Shown here piece after piece: positions 5,876 through 13,294 of a stretch of 14,760 bases of DNA. The first letter of the stretch is position 1, and each line of letters opens with the position of its first letter. The translations under genes and the position numbers were made by a program. Under the pieces are notes generated by a model. It did no database searches and had not been told where the DNA came from. It was given only the letters and a program-made list of their open reading frames with translations. Origin of the DNA: CAZVON01 sp964628435 (lineage in GTDB: Bacteria; Patescibacteriota; Microgenomatia; Levybacterales; UBA12049); the NCBI GenBank assembly GCA_964628435.1, contig CAZVON010000028.1, positions 1-14,760 of the forward strand. Reading direction: 5' to 3'.

Positions 5876-8194
5876 TTATGTGCCTTCTTGTTCGCCGATG
5901 TTGATGAGCAAAAGAGTATGATCAGGGCCATTAACTGCTCCGTCGTCGTTTAGATCCGCGTTATCACGCTTTGAACCGCATCGGCTGGTTGTTGACCGTT
6001 GCCCGAAACAAGCAATAAGATCGTTGTAGTCTCTAACATCAACCGTGTTATCGTTGTTAATATCGCCTACAACCATGGTAATAAGTTGTGATTGATTTTC
6101 TTGTCCAGCGGTAACACGTTGAATGCCGCCAATATATCGCCTGATGTATCGTGGTGTTTTGACTTTAATTCGATACGATCCTGTTGTAAGACTTCCCAAA
6201 TTCACATTGCCAGCAAAAATCCCTTCGTCTTCGTTATATTCAACTGTGCCTCGAATGTCGCTACCAACCTTTCTGTTGTTGGTATCAAATACTTGGACTA
6301 TTACATCTCGTGTTTTATGCCTGGGTTCGGTATTGCCGCCATTGATTGGTCCAATTCCCTCAAGCCGCAGAGAAAGCGCGAGTTGCGTGCTTCCGGTTGG
6401 TGGAGTATTTGTGGGAGTAGTAGATGGAGAAACAGTACCTGTGCCAGTGGCTCCAATCGTACTTGTTGGCGTAAGGGTACTAGTTGCTGTTGGTTCTTGT
6501 ACAGAATTAACTCTTACCTCCTTTTGTCGTTCACTCAACGCATTTGTACACAGATTGTTGGAGAAGGTTCCAACAATCAGCTCTACAAGATATTGAGGAG
6601 ATGGAGTAGTATATGTGTGAGTTTTTGTGCTTTCTCCCGCAGAAAGCGTGTCTTGTGCTCCATCATTCCAAATAATAATCGGACGTTCATTTGCGGAAAG
6701 CGCGCGGCTAAAACTTACTGTAGCAGTTACTGATTGTCCTGCGTTGATTGTTTGCGGGGCAACAGTAAGGGTACAGGTTAATCCTGTTGCCGCAGGAGTA
6801 TGAGTGGCTGTCGGAGTATGAGTTGCCGTTGGTAATCCTATCGGACGGGTTGTGGGAGTAGGAATTGTGCAGCCATTTACATTGCATGGACAGGTATCAA
6901 AATAATATGGATTTTCGGAGTTTGGCCCGCCACACAAATTATCTCGAGCACTATTATAACTATTGGTATTGCAAGTAAGTCCTTGGAGTCGCCCATTATT
7001 TCTTCGTCTCCCATCTGATCCAGCACAATGATCTGGATCATCGCGCCTACCGATTGGAGTTGCCGTTGGTCCGCTTTCCTGATAGCTACAACTGTTATGG
7101 TAATAGGGGTTTTCTGAATTTGGTCCAGGACACAAATTATTTTTACTACTATCGTATGTAGCGGTATTACAGACAAGTCTTGTAAGTTGTCCTTGATATC
7201 GTCGTCTCCCATCGCTTCCCGCACAGTGAAAGAGATCATCAGGAGTTGCAGTACGATCACCTGCTGTTGGAGTTGGTTGGGTGGTTTGTTGGCCAGGAGC
7301 AGGCAATACTGTATTCCATATTTTAAGATTGTCAGCAATTCCGCTGGCTAGCAATTGACTTGAGGAAGACAGTCCATAACCATTCATGGCAAATCCAAAC
7401 CATCTCCCAAGACCGTTCGTTGCAGTTAGATTAGAAAAAACAGCGTGGTAAGGATACGTTGTTCCATTATCTGCGCTGAGCCACACATCAACTTGGGTAG
7501 CAGTTCGATCAACCCGCAATTTATAACGTTGTGTTCCAAGCATTTGTCCTTGCGGCAATAATCGCCGGGTAGTCATAAACCGTGAAGTATCTGATCCTCC
7601 GACTCCCTGTGGGCGATAATAGAGTTCGGCATCGCCTTTGTTATTCACTACAACCCAATAGCAGTTTGTTTCTCCTCCGTTGCCGCACCCATCTTTACTA
7701 CCCCCAAACTCAAATCCAATTCCCCAACGAGGATTACCGTTTTGGGGGTTTACCAGATATCCTTCGGTAAGTTGAATATCAGCAATTGCCGTAAAAGGGA
7801 CAGAAAGTAGACTCAAACTTTGTCCAGTAGTATTATTTTCATATCTAGTGTCACTACCAAACCGACCGGTGCTACCTCCACCACTATATAGTTGCATATT
7901 ATATCTACCATCTGCTGTCCAGTGTCGAAACGTGCCTCCTGTTATTTGTGACCATTCTGTGGGAATTGCTCGTTCTGAATCAAAATTATCAGCATAACTT
8001 GGTGCTGGTTCTGATACCGAGGCGCGTTGGCGCAGTTCCTGCTGTTGTTGAGCGATATAGACGGTAAGGGGAACCGCGGAGATAATCGTAAGTAACGCGA
8101 GAATACTTAACGTGCGTTTGGAATGGGCAGAAGATAGGAAGTCAGAAATTTTTTGCATCCATTCCAATACAACTCCTTTTGCAGGATTTTCCAT
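5876..8194 (-). CDS. anchored multidomain dockerin protein with concanavalin-like and Cys-repeat modules
   Basis: The 772-residue protein has a membrane segment (about 27-46) and the anchor signature PLTVYIAQQQQELRQRA (42-58). After it come a LamG/concanavalin-like beta-rich domain (about 65-295, with the RYKLRVDR and VDVWLS strands typical of such lectin-like folds), two copies of a Cys-rich repeat (323-369 and 389-435), a PKD/Ig-like domain (472-563), Thr-Pro linkers, a beta-sandwich X-module (603-700) and a C-terminal dockerin (707-768). The dockerin loops GDINNDNTVDVRDYN and ADLNDDGAVNGPDH keep most Ca ligands. No active site is seen, so a role in binding glycans or other surface polymers is the best inference. 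Its last two modules resemble those of the 422-residue protein. It is transcribed from its own promoter 9 bp upstream. Confidence 0.75.
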   Translation of the reverse strand: MENPAKGVVLEWMQKISDFLSSAHSKRTLSILALLTIISAVPLTVYIAQQQQELRQRASVSEPAPSYADNFDSERAIPTEWSQITGGTFRHWTADGRYNMQLYSGGGSTGRFGSDTRYENNTTGQSLSLLSVPFTAIADIQLTEGYLVNPQNGNPRWGIGFEFGGSKDGCGNGGETNCYWVVVNNKGDAELYYRPQGVGGSDTSRFMTTRRLLPQGQMLGTQRYKLRVDRTATQVDVWLSADNGTTYPYHAVFSNLTATNGLGRWFGFAMNGYGLSSSSQLLASGIADNLKIWNTVLPAPGQQTTQPTPTAGDRTATPDDLFHCAGSDGRRRYQGQLTRLVCNTATYDSSKNNLCPGPNSENPYYHNSCSYQESGPTATPIGRRDDPDHCAGSDGRRRNNGRLQGLTCNTNSYNSARDNLCGGPNSENPYYFDTCPCNVNGCTIPTPTTRPIGLPTATHTPTATHTPAATGLTCTLTVAPQTINAGQSVTATVSFSRALSANERPIIIWNDGAQDTLSAGESTKTHTYTTPSPQYLVELIVGTFSNNLCTNALSERQKEVRVNSVQEPTATSTLTPTSTIGATGTGTVSPSTTPTNTPPTGSTQLALSLRLEGIGPINGGNTEPRHKTRDVIVQVFDTNNRKVGSDIRGTVEYNEDEGIFAGNVNLGSLTTGSYRIKVKTPRYIRRYIGGIQRVTAGQENQSQLITMVVGDINNDNTVDVRDYNDLIACFGQRSTTSRCGSKRDNADLNDDGAVNGPDHTLLLINIGEQEGT
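6890..7228 (-). repeat. tandem Cys-rich protein repeat (two copies)
   Basis: Copy 1 is encoded at 7228-7088 and copy 2 at 7030-6890, a 66-residue period. Both share CAGSDGRRR, then CNT, a Tyr, NLC, and GPNSENPYY before a final Cys, with four conserved cysteines per copy. They are separated by a Pro-Thr linker. Conservation is strong at DNA and protein level. I do not recognise the family. Confidence 0.85.
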
Positions 8195-8203
8195 GATGAG
8201 TTT

Positions 8204-8233
8204 AGTGTAGGAGATTTAAAGAAGAAAAGTCAA
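8204..8233 (-). promoter_or_regulatory. promoter of the 772-residue protein gene
   Basis: Minus-strand TTGACT (8233-8228), 18-base spacer, TACACT (8209-8204), and 9 bases to the ATG at 8194. Spacing and position match the other promoters of the cluster, again predicting a leaderless mRNA. Confidence 0.65.
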
Positions 8234-8252
8234 TAGTAGAATAAATTTTTCA

Positions 8253-9521
8253 TTAGTCTCCAGTTCGGTGGGAGAGGTTAGTAATAAAAATGTTGTAATC
8301 AACACCATCTACATCTCCGTCGTTATCTAAATCGGCTTTGTCTTTAAATTCACCACACGAAGGCGTATTGAGCTTAATACCAAAACAACTTACCAACCGA
8401 TTGTAGTCGTCGATGTCCAGTTTGTTGTCCGAGCTAATATCTCCAGCCAAAAGAACCGTTGTACTTATGGTGTGTTCATTGGGGCCATTAGACGTAACAG
8501 GAATAATTCCTGGTAGGGTCCTGGACAAATACTTGTCTGCTTTTAGTCTTACGAGGTAATTTCCTGGTTGCAAAACTTGGTTGGTTGCCAATTTCCCGCC
8601 AAATTTTCCAAGAGATCTTTTGTACTCGATATATCCACTTTGGTTAGAAAGAACTGGATTTTCGTCTTCGTCCAAAATCTCAAAAGTCACTGGTACTTGA
8701 GGATTTAATACCAATGCGTTTCTGCCAATTCCAGAAAGTGTAAGATTATCTGGAAAATTAAGTACAGTTGCTCCAGGAATAAATGTAGGAGTTGGGTAAA
8801 GCGTAGCCGTTGGCAAAATACTTGGGGTTGGTGGCATCGGCGTATTGGTTGCCGCAATAAGAGTTGGTGTTGGTTCAGTGGTTGCAGTAGGAGATGGTGG
8901 TGGCGCAGAAGGCGCTTGAGAAACTTGTTCGGTTGGTGAAACAGTTTGGACAACAGTAAAATTAGCGCTTGCTGATTTATCTAAAGTAAAAGAGGCGTTG
9001 TTTTCTGTAGTTACAGTCGTTGCAGCATCAAACGCAATAGCTGCCGTGTTCGCAGTAAGTCGTTTAAAGGTAAACGTGCCAACAATAAGGGATCCAGGCG
9101 GTGTTTGTTCGTTGGCTCCAGCCATATACCGTACCCGTCCGGTTTGATTTGCTTGCGTTACTTCTGGGCCCAAAATATCAATAATCGGCAAGCTTAAGTA
9201 ATTTGATCCACGGGCTGGCGGATCGAAACTGATAAGCTGAAGGTCATTTTGTGGAAACGTAAGAGTAACATCCACGCCAGAAATGGTAAGTTGTTGAGAA
9301 GTGGGGACATCAACAGACAAGACCACTGGAAAGGTATCGTTTATGGCTGCTGATCCACTGGATGGATTAAACGTAAGAGTCACATCGTTTGCGGATGCTT
9401 TGGAGCGAGTGCGTTGTTGCTGTTGTTGAATATACACGGTGAGACCAACGCTTACCAAAAGAAATAAAATAACCCCAATTGCGATAAACTTTTTCTTCTT
9501 GTTTTGAAGAATTGGTTCCAT
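8253..9521 (-). CDS. anchored cohesin / X-module / dockerin protein
   Basis: The 422-residue protein has a lysine-rich N terminus, membrane segment (12-30) and the anchor signature GLTVYIQQQQQRTRSKA (26-42). A cohesin-like domain follows (45-190; SGVDVTLTFPQNDLQLISF and LIVGTFTFKRL are its clearest strands), then a Pro-Thr linker (195-250), a beta-sandwich X-module (253-355) and a dockerin (358-418). The dockerin has two good Ca loops, GDISSDNKLDIDDYN and ADLDNDGDVDGVDYN. Having both a cohesin and a dockerin lets one molecule bind another, so it could form chains or bridge partners. It starts 15 bp after the TAG stop of the upstream cohesin-CBM-dockerin gene and in the same reading frame. Only a weak purine run (AAGAGA) precedes the ATG, so it is probably co-transcribed. 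Confidence 0.8.
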   Translation of the reverse strand: MEPILQNKKKKFIAIGVILFLLVSVGLTVYIQQQQQRTRSKASANDVTLTFNPSSGSAAINDTFPVVLSVDVPTSQQLTISGVDVTLTFPQNDLQLISFDPPARGSNYLSLPIIDILGPEVTQANQTGRVRYMAGANEQTPPGSLIVGTFTFKRLTANTAAIAFDAATTVTTENNASFTLDKSASANFTVVQTVSPTEQVSQAPSAPPPSPTATTEPTPTLIAATNTPMPPTPSILPTATLYPTPTFIPGATVLNFPDNLTLSGIGRNALVLNPQVPVTFEILDEDENPVLSNQSGYIEYKRSLGKFGGKLATNQVLQPGNYLVRLKADKYLSRTLPGIIPVTSNGPNEHTISTTVLLAGDISSDNKLDIDDYNRLVSCFGIKLNTPSCGEFKDKADLDNDGDVDGVDYNIFITNLSHRTGD

Positions 9522-9536
9522 ATCTCTTATTGTATT

Positions 9537-10895
9537 CTATTGGGTGTTGCGTAGATAACGCAAGTACTCATCTCTCCAGGTACTAAAGTCTTGAATATCA
9601 ATTCGTCCATCTGGACTGCCTGGTGGATATAAATCGGATCTTACATTATATGTGTTGGTTCTAACAAAATTAACAAAATCATCTCGCCAGGCGCTAAAGT
9701 CACCAAGCCCAATTCCTGGCGTGCCATCTAAATCAGCAGGACTTCGGGTTGGCGATGGCACATCTGGGGCAAGGGTTGCGGTTGGGAATGGTGTGTCGGT
9801 TGGTTGAGGTATGGTCGGCGTTGGCCCCGATTCAATCGGGGTTGGAGACGGTTGGGTTGTTGGTGCGGTATTTGAACACGCGCCGCGGGTAAGAGAGACA
9901 TCATCAAACCAGTTAAAGTCTTCTACAGTACGGGTACTTAAGAATAAAATAAAATCTGATCCAGTACCTACATTAAGTTGTAGATATTGCCAATCGGTAC
10001 TATTTTGTTGTAGACTTCCATTTGTCCATACTCGACGTTCTCCTCCTACTTCTTGTTGACCGATAGAAACTCCAATATATCTTGGATCGCCTTTTTTGAC
10101 CCAACCAGAAAAACAATAAGTATCATTGCCAGGAATTGCTGAGAACGTTTGTGATAATCTCCAGTCGCTATCGCCTGTGCTTTGTATGTAGGAAATTTTA
10201 ACCGAATTATTGCCGGAGTGTTTTACCTATGAGTCAAGTTCGCATGTGCCTTGTCCGTTTGGATCTCCGCCACATGCCCAGCTAGAGAGTCCCAGCTCAA
10301 AATCACCATTTGTTATAAGATTTTCAGATGGTGGTTGGGGTGGCTGGGTAGGAATGACGGTTGTGTCGTTAATAGAAATGGTGCTGGTTGGGAGCTGAGC
10401 AACTGCTAGCGCGGTGTTTACTCCTCCTGCGACAACCATAACATCTTGCAACGTAATCGTTGCGTTTCCGTAAGTTTTAGGCCGAAATATCGCGGTACCA
10501 ATGTCTACTGCCTGCCCTTGAATTTCGTTTCTCGTGTTATTTACAGTAACATAACGTAGACGACCATTTTGAGCATCATTGGTTTTTAGTAGCTCTGAAT
10601 TAAATGTCGTGGCAGGTTCGAAACGTACCAACTCCAGGAGATCTTGGTTATACGATAGTTTAAAATCTACTCCTGATACGTCAAAATTTTGCCCATTTAA
10701 AAATACGTGTACTGGAAATTCTTCTCCGATTCCTGGACTATATGTATTCGGTGTAAGTATAAAAGTAACGTCTTCGTTGGTTGCGCGTGATCGGATTTCT
10801 TGTTGTTGACGAACAAGGTAAATAGTAAGAGGAATAGAGAGTAAAAGGATAAGACCGAGGATAAGAAGAAGTATTTTTCTGCGGTCAAGCTGCAT
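9537..10895 (-). pseudogene. cohesin-CBM-dockerin protein interrupted by one in-frame TAG
   Basis: From the ATG at 10895 a single frame runs 452 codons to a TAG at 9537-9539, broken only by a TAG at 10227-10229 (codon 223). Before it lie the membrane anchor with PLTIYLVRQQQEIRSRA (22-38), a cohesin-like domain (42-178) and the start of a CBM4/9-like module (191 onward, NLITNGDFELGLSSW). After it the same module continues (KHSGNNSVKIS, WQYLQL, WFDDVSL), then a Pro-Thr linker and a dockerin with DF..WRD-type repeats ending in LRNTQ. No frameshift and no other stop lies in the 229 codons after the TAG. It may be a recent nonsense mutation, a sequencing error or stop-codon readthrough. As it stands, translation would yield a 222-residue anchored cohesin without dockerin. 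A downstream restart at a GTG (9761) would give only the dockerin, without a signal peptide. Confidence 0.8.
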
Positions 10896-10906
10896 ATCAA
10901 CACAAA

Positions 10907-10923
10907 TCTCTTACAAAAAGAGA
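10907..10923 (-). promoter_or_regulatory. small hairpin in cohesin gene leader
   Basis: In the transcript TCTCTT and AAGAGA form a 6-bp stem with a 5-base loop, 12 bases before the ATG at 10895. An ATG-AGT-CTC-TTT-TTG-TAA mini-ORF overlaps it. An identical copy lies at 14265-14281. These are the only longer leaders in the cluster, so a translational control role is possible but unproven. Confidence 0.35.
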
Positions 10924-10934
10924 CTCATGTATGT

Positions 10935-10964
10935 AGCATAGTAAATACCAATCCTTATTGTCAA
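10935..10964 (-). promoter_or_regulatory. promoter of the TAG-interrupted cohesin gene
   Basis: Minus-strand TTGACA (10964-10959), 18-base spacer, TATGCT (10940-10935), then 39 bases to the ATG at 10895. The promoter lies inside the 3' end of the truncated propeptide reading frame. It is part of the 620-bp repeat, so both cohesin genes share it exactly. Confidence 0.75.
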
Positions 10965-11474
10965 TGAATATTTTTGCAGGAATCTGGTTGGAAGACTGAA
11001 TGGTGCTTATAAAATTTGGTTCTGCGTATTCAACTTCGGGAAGAGAGGAATAGACTTTTGCGGCATCTTCAACACTCATTATTCCGTTGAGTTTAAACAG
11101 GAAAGTGTTTTTAAGCGCTGGGTTGTCTGATTGGTTGAATACTTTTTCTTTTTTTACAACCCCAATTTTTTTGTCGGCATTGTTGAGGCGATCTAGTTTT
11201 ATTTCCCACTCATTCTTGCTAGGATTCCAAGAAAATATGCGAGCGAAAACATATTGAATAAATCCTTGTATTGTGGAGCGTTTTTGGTTTTCTAATTGCA
11301 CTTTTTTTGCAGTTCTTCGGGTGAGTTGTTAGGCTTGTACTGTACAATAATCTCATTGGGCGCATAGGTCCTATTAGGAGAGGAGCCTGAAATTTCCTTA
11401 TGCGCAAATGTTTGAGATGATGAAAAACCCAAAAATACAAGTAAAGTAAACAAAACAAATTTTTTCATGATGAA

Positions 11475-11503
11475 AGCATAGTAAATTACTTGCGTATTGT
11501 CAA
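11475..11503 (-). promoter_or_regulatory. promoter of propeptide gene copy A
   Basis: Minus-strand TTGACA (11503-11498), 17-base spacer, TATGCT (11480-11475), with the ATG at 11468 only 6 bases further. The expected start of transcription falls on or beside the ATG, so the mRNA should be leaderless. A well-kept promoter on an apparently broken gene is notable. Confidence 0.75.
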
Positions 11504-11512
11504 TCGCAGGAG

Positions 11513-13294
11513 TTATGGATTAAAACTGTTACGCCATAGGGAGAAGTCCAAAATATCAACAGAGCCATCGCGGTTGATATCTCCAGTTCTATTGGACGAA
11601 GGAGAGGGGCATATACCGCCATTTATAAACTCACAGTTCCAAATGTCAAAATCGGCAAGATCAATGAGGCCGTTATGGTTGATGTCTTTGGGATTAGGAG
11701 TCGGGGTTGGAGTAAAAGTCGGAGTCGGGGTGTTGGTGGGTGTTGGACTTGGCGATGGTGTAGGAGTAGCAGTCGGAATGGGAGTGGGAGTAGGAGAGGG
11801 AGTAAGGGTTGGCGTATTGGTAGGAGTTGGTATATTTGTGGGAAGCGGAGTGGGAGTACTGGTTGGAGTAATCAGCGATTGGAGAGCACGGTAGGCATTT
11901 AATCGTTTGCCACTGATTGGCAAGTCGGTACTAATGGTGTCTCCTGTGTTTTTAAGAGTGGCTTCGATTTGATCAGGGGTAAGAGACGGGTTTTGTGCTA
12001 ACAAGAGTGCGGCCACACCAGCTACATGTGGAGTTGCCATTGACGTACCAGCGATCCATCCATATCCTTGTCTATAGAGCGAATCGATTGTGTCATAATA
12101 CCCTGCAGTGGACGTTATACAGGTTGATCTTGTACATGGCGAATCTTGTGGGGGATTTCCACCAGGAGCAGCAATATCTACAGTGCTGCCATAATTTGAA
12201 TAACTTGCCCGTTCATCAGATGGACCGGTTGCGCCAACTGCAATAACTCCCGAACAATTCGCTGGCGTAGATACTGATGCATCGACGTTTTCATTTCCCG
12301 CAGCTACAACAACGGTAACATTCCTGTTCCTAGCATAGTTAATCACGTTTTGATAAGTATTCGGACAACTAAGCCATCCCCCTAAGCTTAAATTAATAAA
12401 TTTCGCGTTATAATTCGCAACGAACACAATTACTGATGCGATATCGTTAAGATATCCGTTTCCTTGTCCATTCAACGCACGAATCGCAATAAGAGTTACA
12501 TTCCAATTAATACCCGAAACCCCAATTCCATTATTAACCACCGCACCAATAGTTCCTGCTACATGGGTACCATGATAATTGTCTTCAGCCATTGAGTCAT
12601 TGTCTCGCTGTTTATATCGAATGCAATAACCATCATCATCAAATTCCGCGCACGTTGTAAAGTCAGTACCATTTATAATAGTTCTTCCCAAGAAGTCTGG
12701 ATGGTAGTAATATACGCCGTTATCCACAACTGCTACTCGTATACTATTTGATCCTTTTTGTATGTCCCATGCGTTTTGAATATTTATTTTGGATAATGCC
12801 CACATGTCTGGGAAATAGGGATCATTTGCTGTTGCTTTTGTAGAAAAAATATAATTTGGCTCGGCGTATTCTACTTCGGGGAGTGATTCATACAGCTTTT
12901 CAAGCTCTTTTACAGACGTATTCTTTGTTTTGATTACTTCAATATTCTCAAGGTCATCTGTATCTTTTTCTGCTTCGAAAACATCTTTTTTGGATACTAC
13001 CTTTGCTTTCTTTTCGACAGCTTTTATTGCTTCTAACTTTTCTTCGGGGAGTTTTTCACCGCGGGCTCGAAGGCTGAGGTCTTCAAACGTTTTCCCAACT
13101 CCAAAAAAACGAGTTTGTGATTCTTGTCTGCGATTTACTTCTTGCTGAATATCTTCTGGGGATTGGCTTTCTTTGTACTTAACAATAATTTCACCCGGCG
13201 CAAAACGCGCTTCTTGGGCATATGTTGCTGGTACGATCAAGAAGCTTGCTACGAACAATAGTAGTATTGCGCATAGAAATGGTTGATACCTCAT
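11513..13294 (-). CDS. secreted subtilisin-like serine protease with C-terminal dockerin
   Basis: Starting at the ATG at 13294 the protein has 593 residues: signal peptide (1-26, likely cleavage after TYA), I9-type propeptide (about 29-150, ending in LPEVEYAEPNYIF), S8 catalytic domain (about 160-474), Thr-Pro linker (475-535) and dockerin (536-591). The catalytic triad is Asp191 (VAVVDNGV), His241 (HGTHVAGT) and Ser418 (AGTSMATPH), with oxyanion Asn334 (AAGNEN), so it should be active. The dockerin loops DINHNGLIDLADF and GDINRDGSVDILDF are well kept and would dock the protease on a cohesin. A start at 13321 is possible but places nine extra residues before the signal peptide. The 13294 ATG overlaps the TGA of the upstream cohesin-dockerin gene as ATGA, typical of translational coupling, and no Shine-Dalgarno is present. 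Confidence 0.93.
   Translation of the reverse strand: MRYQPFLCAILLLFVASFLIVPATYAQEARFAPGEIIVKYKESQSPEDIQQEVNRRQESQTRFFGVGKTFEDLSLRARGEKLPEEKLEAIKAVEKKAKVVSKKDVFEAEKDTDDLENIEVIKTKNTSVKELEKLYESLPEVEYAEPNYIFSTKATANDPYFPDMWALSKINIQNAWDIQKGSNSIRVAVVDNGVYYYHPDFLGRTIINGTDFTTCAEFDDDGYCIRYKQRDNDSMAEDNYHGTHVAGTIGAVVNNGIGVSGINWNVTLIAIRALNGQGNGYLNDIASVIVFVANYNAKFINLSLGGWLSCPNTYQNVINYARNRNVTVVVAAGNENVDASVSTPANCSGVIAVGATGPSDERASYSNYGSTVDIAAPGGNPPQDSPCTRSTCITSTAGYYDTIDSLYRQGYGWIAGTSMATPHVAGVAALLLAQNPSLTPDQIEATLKNTGDTISTDLPISGKRLNAYRALQSLITPTSTPTPLPTNIPTPTNTPTLTPSPTPTPIPTATPTPSPSPTPTNTPTPTFTPTPTPNPKDINHNGLIDLADFDIWNCEFINGGICPSPSSNRTGDINRDGSVDILDFSLWRNSFNP
11690..11872 (-). repeat. Thr-Pro linker-coding low-complexity tract (subtilase)
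   Basis: About 61 codons consist almost wholly of Thr and Pro with some Ser, Ala, Asn and Leu, joining protease to dockerin. The plus strand reads as GGNGTNGGN-type repeats. Such extended linkers give reach between docked modules. The DNA repeat makes slippage and length change likely. Confidence 0.9.

Larger units (their letters stand above)
10783..11402. repeat. 620-bp direct repeat, copy A
   Basis: This segment matches 14141-14760 at a constant offset of 3358 bases, with no mismatch in the stretches I compared. It contains the anchor-coding 5' end of one cohesin gene, the promoter before it and most of the truncated propeptide gene. Its left border falls at the codons for the RSRA signature, exactly at the join between anchor and cohesin domain. 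Confidence 0.93.
10897..11468 (-). pseudogene. truncated, frameshifted subtilase propeptide gene, copy A
   Basis: From the ATG at 11468 the frame encodes a signal peptide (ending near QTFA) and the start of a subtilase propeptide (APNEIIVQYK..SPEELQKK), then stops at a TAG (11292-11294) after 58 codons. A -1 shift at the A-AAA-AAG sequence (11307-11301) joins it to a 134-codon frame ending at 10897. That frame contains VYSSLPEVEYAEPNFI, close to LYESLPEVEYAEPNYI in the intact subtilase (residues 134-149). The joined product would be 190 residues: a secreted I9-type propeptide with no protease domain. The last 25 or so residues read through the next gene's promoter. It may be a decayed subtilase or a free-standing protease inhibitor made by frameshifting. 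A GTG at 11301 would be a poor independent start, since it splits the domain. Confidence 0.75.

Noticed and set aside
6092..6733. Plus-strand 213-codon frame opposite the 772-residue gene
   Set aside because: Composition is unlike a real protein and it lies wholly inside a well-supported minus-strand gene.
6890..7228. Possible CRISPR-like array
   Set aside because: There are only two units, in coding frame, with conserved protein motifs and no short uniform DNA repeats or spacers.
9537..9761. Separate small dockerin gene starting at a GTG
   Set aside because: The same frame continues upstream without interruption to the TAG at 10227, so it is the end of a larger gene, not an independent one.
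9537..10895. Genome-wide TAG recoding
   Set aside because: TAG ends the 452-codon frame right after a complete dockerin and also ends the gene at 2137, so it works as a normal stop here.
11490..11894. Second Gly-Val-rich plus-strand frame
   Set aside because: Antisense of the subtilase linker; no own promoter or recognisable domain.
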